Below, piece by piece: positions 59,590 to 64,000 of a stretch of DNA of 64,000 bases. The stretch's first letter is position 1. Each line of letters starts with the position of its first letter. Origin of the DNA: Mycobacterium sp. SMC-4 (lineage in GTDB: Bacteria; Actinomycetota; Actinomycetes; Mycobacteriales; Mycobacteriaceae); assembly GCF_025263265.1 (NCBI RefSeq), contig NZ_CP079869.1, forward strand, positions 2,232,001 through 2,296,000, in the 5' to 3' direction. The translations under genes were made by a program, and so were the position numbers. The notes beneath the pieces were generated by a model. That model made no database searches. It was given only the letters and a program-made list of their open reading frames with translations, and was not told the DNA's origin.

Positions 59590-60782
59590 CAGAGGTCTGC
59601 TCCCAGTCGAACGGGCATGCGTTTGACGCCCGGCACCATGGTGGCGCGTAGCCGGGTGACGTCCCCGGTGAGTTCAATTGTCGGATAGGTGCCTAGCAGC
59701 ACCTCGAACATCACTCGTGCCTCCAGCCGCGCCAGCTGGGCACCCATACATGCGTGTTCGCCTGCACCGAAGGCGATGTGGGGGTTGGGGTTGCGGGTGA
59801 TGTCGAATTCCTCGCTGTTGGGGCCGAAGATTTCTTCGTCGCGGTTGGCGGAGCCGTAGAGCATCACCACGGTGTCCCCGGCCTTGATCTGCTGGCCGCG
59901 GATTTCGACGTCCGCCGTCGCTCGCCGAGCCATGTGGGTCACCGGGGTGGTGTACCGCAACATCTCTTCGACGGCGCAGGTCAGCAGTGAGGGGTCGGAA
60001 CGGAGGAGGGCGAACTGGTCCGGGTGCTCGATGAGCGCCAGGGTTCCGAGGGCAATCAGATTGCGGGTGGTCTCATTGCCTGCCACCAGAAGCAGGAAGG
60101 AGAAGTTCAGCAGGTCCTCGTCGGTGAGGCGTTCGCCGTCGACTTCAGCCGCGGCGAGAATGCTCAGCAAGTCCTCTTGTCCGGTCACCTTTCCCGACCG
60201 GCGGGCCTCGATGAGTTTCATGAAGTACTCGAACAGTTCCCCCATCGCCACCTGCGGATCCAGTTCGATCTCCGGGTCGTCACCCCCCACGGCAGCGTCC
60301 GACCAGGTCCGGAACTGCTCCCAATCTTCCGGCGGCGCGCCGAGCATCTCGGCGATGAACCGGGTGGGCAGGGGTGCGGCAATCTCTTCGGCGAACTCAT
60401 ACGTGCGGGTTGGGTCAATCCCGTCGACGATTCCCTTGACGATCTCCCTGATCTTGGGCTCTAGCAAAGTCACCTGCCGCCGGGTGAAGCCGGCGTTGAT
60501 CAGCTTGCGCAACTGGCGGTGGCGGGGCGGGTCGGTGAAGATCAGATTGCCTTCTTGCACCGGCTCGGGAAGCACCGGGTCGGGGATCGTGATTCCCTTG
60601 GCCGACGAGAAGAGCTGCGGGTGACTGGAGACGTACCGGACATCCTCGTACTTCAACAGCGCCCAGAAGTTTGTCACGTCGTTCCACACCACCGGTGTGG
60701 TGTTGCGAAGTTCCCGGAAGGCGGGGTAGGGGTCGCCCGCGTAGAAGTCGGGCGAGTGCAGCGGAACCGTGGTGACGGGCAC
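59589..60782 (-). CDS. Cytochrome P450 (P450-3), first gene of the igr-like operon
   Basis: 397 residues from a GTG at 60782. The I-helix FLLLVAGNETTRNLI, ExxR (EMLR in VEEMLRYTTPVTHM) and haem loop AFGAGEHACMGAQLARLE are complete. In the M. tuberculosis igr operon the equivalent position holds cyp125, a steroid C26 hydroxylase; this one is more like a CYP142-sized enzyme, but orthology cannot be assigned by eye. It would start oxidation of the substrate side chain. Confidence 0.94.
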   Translation of the reverse strand: MPVTTVPLHSPDFYAGDPYPAFRELRNTTPVVWNDVTNFWALLKYEDVRYVSSHPQLFSSAKGITIPDPVLPEPVQEGNLIFTDPPRHRQLRKLINAGFTRRQVTLLEPKIREIVKGIVDGIDPTRTYEFAEEIAAPLPTRFIAEMLGAPPEDWEQFRTWSDAAVGGDDPEIELDPQVAMGELFEYFMKLIEARRSGKVTGQEDLLSILAAAEVDGERLTDEDLLNFSFLLLVAGNETTRNLIALGTLALIEHPDQFALLRSDPSLLTCAVEEMLRYTTPVTHMARRATADVEIRGQQIKAGDTVVMLYGSANRDEEIFGPNSEEFDITRNPNPHIAFGAGEHACMGAQLARLEARVMFEVLLGTYPTIELTGDVTRLRATMVPGVKRMPVRLGADL

Positions 60783-60797
60783 AGGGGGCCTTTCTGA

Positions 60798-60837
60798 ACA
60801 AGTCGCTTGTCGGACAGATAATCACAAGATGTCCGAC
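60798..60837. promoter_or_regulatory. Nested palindromes in the P450-3 / ALDH divergent promoter
   Basis: ACAAG-TCG-CTTGT (60798-60810) is a perfect palindrome, and GTCGGACA (60809-60816) with TGTCCGAC (60830-60837) is a perfect 8-bp inverted repeat with a 13-bp spacer. The minus-strand GATTAT between them could be the P450 operon -10. CAAG/CTTG halves resemble KstR2-type sites but with a 3-bp centre instead of 2. Confidence 0.55.
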
Positions 60838-60881
60838 TCAAGTAGTGTGTACATCAGCATGAGTGCAGGTGTCAATTGTAA

Positions 60882-60892
60882 AACACAGTGTT
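60882..60892. promoter_or_regulatory. Small palindrome nearer the ALDH gene
   Basis: AACAC-A-GTGTT, perfect 5-bp arms, in the 257-bp region between P450-3 and the aldehyde dehydrogenase. The remainder of that region (to 61039) shows two TGTACA hexamers and no convincing gene. Confidence 0.3.
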
Positions 60893-61039
60893 CAGGGGCC
60901 ATGATTGTTGACGCCTGGAGCTCAGACGGTGTACACAGGGGAACTGTATGTAGGAGAAGTCAGCCACCGCTGTTTGTTGGTCACCACTTCCTGCCGACGT
61001 CATGACAGCCCACCGCAGCCAGAGAGGTCGACGCGTTCG

Positions 61040-62500
61040 ATGGTCACGACAAGCCCCCTCGTCGAGGAGTACGGCCACTACATCGGAGGCCGGTGGCTGG
61101 CGCCGGACTCTGGTCGTTATGACGTACTGAATCCGGCAACCGAAGAGGTCATCGCTTCGGCGCCGGATGCCGGAGAGGCCCGAGTCGAACTCGCAGTGGC
61201 TGCAGCGCGGGAGGCCTTCGACACTGGTCCTTGGCCTCATCTCGACCCGGCCGAGCGGGGGCGCTGCCTGCAACAGCTCAGCGATGCGCTGCTGGCGCGC
61301 AGCGAGGATGTCTATGCCCTCGCCCAGGCGGAGTGGGGCTGTACAGCAAACGAAAGGCTGATCCACGTCGAAGGACCCGCGTTCATGGTGGGCCACTCGG
61401 CGGAACTGGCGACCGAGCCGGCCGAAGCGCCGATGGACGCATGGGGCGCGGCGGGCACGACGTACCTGCGCTACGAGCCACTCGGAGTCGTGGCTGCGCT
61501 GACACCGTGGAACTTCCCCCACACGCTGAACGTGATGAAGCTCGGCGCCGCGCTCGCCGCCGGAAACACCCTGGTCCTCAAGCCGTCGCCGTTGACCCCG
61601 CTGTCTGCGCTCGCGCTGGCCAAGCTCATCGACGAAGAGACCGACATCCCGCCCGGGGTGGTGAACGTCGTGACGCCGACGGGGGTCGAGGCAAGCAGAT
61701 TGCTGACCTTGGACCCGCGCGTCGACATGGTCAGTTTCACCGGGAGCTCGGCGGTAGGCCGTGAGGTGATGGCCGGTGCCGCGACCACCATGAAGCGTGT
61801 ACTGCTGGAGTGTGGCGGCAAGTCTCCGGCGATCTTGACCGATGACGTCGAGGTCACCGACGAACTGATCCAGAGAATTCTGTTCGAGGGGTGCACGTTG
61901 CACGCAGGCCAGGCCTGCATACTCAACAGTCGCCTGCTGCTGCCGGCGTCTCTACACGACGAAGTCGTCGAGAGGCTCGTCGACGCGGCCGCCCAGGTGG
62001 TCGTCGGGAACCCGGTGGACAGCGACGTCAGCATGGGCCCACTGATCAGCTCGGAGCACCTCGAGCGTGTCGAAACGCTGGTCGCGCGCGCGGCCAGTGA
62101 CGGCGCCACGATAGCCACCGGGGGCCAGCGGGCCAAAGACCACAGTTCTGGCTTCTTTTTCCAGCCAACGATTCTGACCGATGTCGGCGCGGACGCAATG
62201 ATCGCCCAGGAGGAAGTGTTCGGACCGGTGTTGACCGTGTTGCCCTATCACGGCGACGACGAGGCGGTCGCCATCGCCAACAACTCCGCCTACGGCTTGG
62301 GGGGCGGCGTGTGGGCCACCGACGTCGACCGAGCAGTGGCGATCGCGCGCAAGCTCAGAACCGGACAGGTGTCGATCAACGGCACCATTCCCGGGGACGC
62401 CCCGTTCGGTGGATTCAAACAGAGCGGTATCGGACGCGAAGGCGGGGTCATGGGCCTGCGCGCCTATATGGAGCCCAAAGCGATCGGAGTGCCCGCGTGA
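61040..62500 (+). CDS. Aldehyde dehydrogenase
   Basis: 486 residues from the ATG at 61040. APWNFP-type segment is LTPWNFPHTLNVMKL; FTGSSAVGREVMAGA binds NAD; the Glu base is in VLLECGGKS and the catalytic Cys in LHAGQACILNSRLLL. C-terminus GDAPFGGFKQSGIGREGGVMGL. It could oxidise an aldehyde formed by the divergent P450 to the acid. Its stop overlaps the CoA-transferase start (GTGA). Confidence 0.93.
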   Translation: MVTTSPLVEEYGHYIGGRWLAPDSGRYDVLNPATEEVIASAPDAGEARVELAVAAAREAFDTGPWPHLDPAERGRCLQQLSDALLARSEDVYALAQAEWGCTANERLIHVEGPAFMVGHSAELATEPAEAPMDAWGAAGTTYLRYEPLGVVAALTPWNFPHTLNVMKLGAALAAGNTLVLKPSPLTPLSALALAKLIDEETDIPPGVVNVVTPTGVEASRLLTLDPRVDMVSFTGSSAVGREVMAGAATTMKRVLLECGGKSPAILTDDVEVTDELIQRILFEGCTLHAGQACILNSRLLLPASLHDEVVERLVDAAAQVVVGNPVDSDVSMGPLISSEHLERVETLVARAASDGATIATGGQRAKDHSSGFFFQPTILTDVGADAMIAQEEVFGPVLTVLPYHGDDEAVAIANNSAYGLGGGVWATDVDRAVAIARKLRTGQVSINGTIPGDAPFGGFKQSGIGREGGVMGLRAYMEPKAIGVPA

Positions 62501-64000
62501 GCAGCGGAGCGAACCATCAAGCACAGACCGGGCCACTGGCCGGACTGCGTGTGGTGGAGGTCGGCATCGACATTGCCGGGCCGTACTCGACCAAGCTGCT
62601 CGTTGACCTCGGTGCCCAGGTGTACAAGATCGAACGACCCGGCGGTGACCCGATGCGTTCGTGGGGGCCGGCCCTCGGCGATGACGCCGAAGCGCACAGC
62701 GGATTATTCGAGTATCTCAATGCGGGAAAGCATGGTGCCACAGTCGATCTCGCGACTGAAGAGGGCGCGGTGCTGGCTCGGGAGCTGATCGCCGGCGCCG
62801 ACCTCCTCGTCGAGAATCTGGGTCCGGGTGCGCCGCAGGAGTGGGCTGAACTGCTCGCGACCGACAGCCTGCAGCGGATCAATCCTGGGTTGGTGGTGGT
62901 TCGGATCTCCGATTTCGGTCAGTCTGGACCTCTGCGTGACCAGGTGATGACTCCGCTGACCATGCAGGCGGTTTCGGGGTGGGTCAGCGAGCGCGAATTC
63001 GGCAGGGCGCCGGTGCAGGCCGGGGCCCGGATCCCGGAGTACATCGGCGGAGCCTACGCAGCTCTGGGTGCACTGACCGCGATGCGTATCGCCGGCGCCG
63101 CCGGCGGCATCGTCGAAGTTGACGTCTCGATGTTCGAGTCGTTGCTGTCGACACTGCCGTATCCGATGATGCTGGCCGAGAAGCTCAAGAACATGGGGCT
63201 GCCGACGAACACCAAAGCCGGTCCGATGCTCGGTATCGTCCGGGCCTCGGACGGCTGGGTCGGCATCAACTGCCTGACTGGCCAGCATTGGCTCGACGTG
63301 TGTGCAATGGTGGGGCTGTCGGAGTTCGAAGAACACCAACTCGCGATCATGCTCGGTGGGCCAGAGCGTGACGAGTTCTTCACCAAGGTTCAGCCCTGGC
63401 TGGATTCGATGACCGTTGCCGAGATCGTCGACGTCTGCCAGGCGATGCGGATCCCAGCCGCTCCGGTGACCGACGGCGCCACCATCTCGCAATGTCCCCA
63501 GTACGCCGAGCGCGGTTTCTTCCTCGAATCAGGTCAATCATGCTCAGCGACAAAAGGATTCCTTCGGCCTGGGCCGCCGTTTCGGTTGTCGACGACACCG
63601 GCTGCGGTGCCTCCGTCCCCGGCGCCACACTTGGGCGGTGCGCCGGCCCAGGCGTGGCCGGCCCGCACCGCTTCGGCAGCAGCCGACACGGTCGACGACG
63701 CCGCACTACCGTTCGCCGGTGTGAAGGTGTTCGACCTGAGCACCTTCTGGGCCGGTGCATACCTCACCTGCTACCTGGGGGCATTCGGCGCCGATGTCAT
63801 CAAGATCGAGTCGATCCAGCGGCCCGATGCGCACCGGTTCTCCGGTGCGCTGTTGCGCCAGGGCGATGACTGGTACGAGCAGGGACCGTTGTGGCAGGGG
63901 ACCAATCTCAACAAGCGTGACCTCACATTGGATCTGTCGTCGCCGGAAGGGCGCGAGCTTGCCATGAGGCTGGCCACCGAAGCCGACGTGGTCGTCGAGA
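62497..64000 (+). CDS. Tandem CaiB/BaiF CoA-transferase fusion, 5' part
   Basis: The frame starts with GTG at 62497 and stays open to the window end (501 codons). The first CaiB module begins GLRVVEVGIDIAGPYSTKLLVDLGAQVYKIE and reaches about residue 345 (CPQYAERGFF). After a Pro/Ala linker a second module begins at about residue 408: FAGVKVFDLSTFWAGAYLT and CYLGAFGADVIKIES. Two fused family III CoA-transferase units occur in some steroid-degrading actinobacteria. It is coupled to the aldehyde dehydrogenase, so it probably attaches CoA to the acid formed. Confidence 0.88.
   Translation, partial: MSSGANHQAQTGPLAGLRVVEVGIDIAGPYSTKLLVDLGAQVYKIERPGGDPMRSWGPALGDDAEAHSGLFEYLNAGKHGATVDLATEEGAVLARELIAGADLLVENLGPGAPQEWAELLATDSLQRINPGLVVVRISDFGQSGPLRDQVMTPLTMQAVSGWVSEREFGRAPVQAGARIPEYIGGAYAALGALTAMRIAGAAGGIVEVDVSMFESLLSTLPYPMMLAEKLKNMGLPTNTKAGPMLGIVRASDGWVGINCLTGQHWLDVCAMVGLSEFEEHQLAIMLGGPERDEFFTKVQPWLDSMTVAEIVDVCQAMRIPAAPVTDGATISQCPQYAERGFFLESGQSCSATKGFLRPGPPFRLSTTPAAVPPSPAPHLGGAPAQAWPARTASAAADTVDDAALPFAGVKVFDLSTFWAGAYLTCYLGAFGADVIKIESIQRPDAHRFSGALLRQGDDWYEQGPLWQGTNLNKRDLTLDLSSPEGRELAMRLATEADVVVE

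Noticed and set aside
60798..60837. KstR or KstR2 binding site for the igr-like operon
   Set aside because: The CAAG/CTTG palindrome has a 3-bp centre where KstR2 sites have 2, and no AAC-N2-GTT type KstR site was found in the gap. It is reported as an unassigned operator.
60901..61005. Short plus-strand ORF between P450-3 and the aldehyde dehydrogenase
   Set aside because: About 34 codons without a ribosome site or hydrophobic segment, lying in promoter DNA rich in palindromes.
1..64000. Insertion sequences or phage attachment sites explaining the catabolic island
   Set aside because: No transposase, integrase, inverted terminal repeats or tRNA-duplicated ends were recognised; the tRNAs lie 6 kb or more left of the island and look intact.

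Overview
The window is high-GC actinobacterial DNA, almost certainly from a fast-growing mycobacterium (Mycolicibacterium-like). From recalled family knowledge, the left part keeps the gene order of the M. tuberculosis Rv2681-Rv2667 neighbourhood: ribonuclease D, a DUF3000 protein, hemE, hemY, hemQ, msrB, aftC, a TAP-like hydrolase, RibD-like reductase, AFG1/ZapE ATPase, GNAT, an exported protein and clpC2. GTG starts, ATGA/GTGA overlaps and apparently leaderless promoters are frequent, as expected for mycobacteria.

Region 1 (1-18.9 kb) is mostly core genome: the end of a secreted lipase, RNase D, the late coproporphyrin-dependent haem genes (with four perfect 28-bp tandem repeats between hemY and hemQ), a membrane GGDEF-EAL protein, the msrB-aftC-hydrolase operon, ribD/zapE, clpC2 with two palindromic operators laid over its promoter, small exported proteins, and a tRNA Gly-Cys-Val cluster. 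Region 2 (18.8-24.5 kb) holds tRNA-Val(CAC), a MASE1-PAS-GGDEF protein, a formate/nitrite-type channel, and an MTHFR-like/methyltransferase gene pair.

Region 3 (24.6-54 kb) is a large accessory catabolic island: NDMA-type alcohol dehydrogenase, aldehyde dehydrogenase, an amidohydrolase, seven short-chain dehydrogenases (one of the mycofactocin-linked type), four paralogous DapB-like NAD(P) oxidoreductases, two P450s, an acyl-CoA synthetase, a CoA-transferase, SnoaL-like and VOC proteins, a Bfd-like [2Fe-2S] protein and two TetR regulators. Inside it is an unusual operon (39.5-44.4 kb): an AveC-like membrane protein, a 32-residue membrane peptide, a NorD-like VWA protein, a NorQ/CbbQ-type MoxR ATPase, a 41-residue membrane peptide and two further membrane proteins. 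Nine intergenic regions in the island carry variants of one operator made of alternating GAGAA and TTCTC half-sites on an 11-bp register, which suggests that one unidentified regulator controls most of it.

Region 4 (54.6-64 kb) is a paralogue of the cholesterol side-chain (igr) operon: P450, two acyl-CoA dehydrogenases, a ChsH2-like hydratase split into separate hot-dog and DUF35 genes, a ChsH1-like hydratase and an Ltp2-like aldolase. Divergent to it are an aldehyde dehydrogenase and a tandem-fused CaiB-type CoA-transferase that runs off the window. The inferred chemistry is P450 oxidation of a hydrophobic (steroid- or terpenoid-like) substrate, oxidation to the acid, CoA activation, dehydrogenation, hydration and retro-aldol cleavage. 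The actual substrate cannot be read from the sequence.
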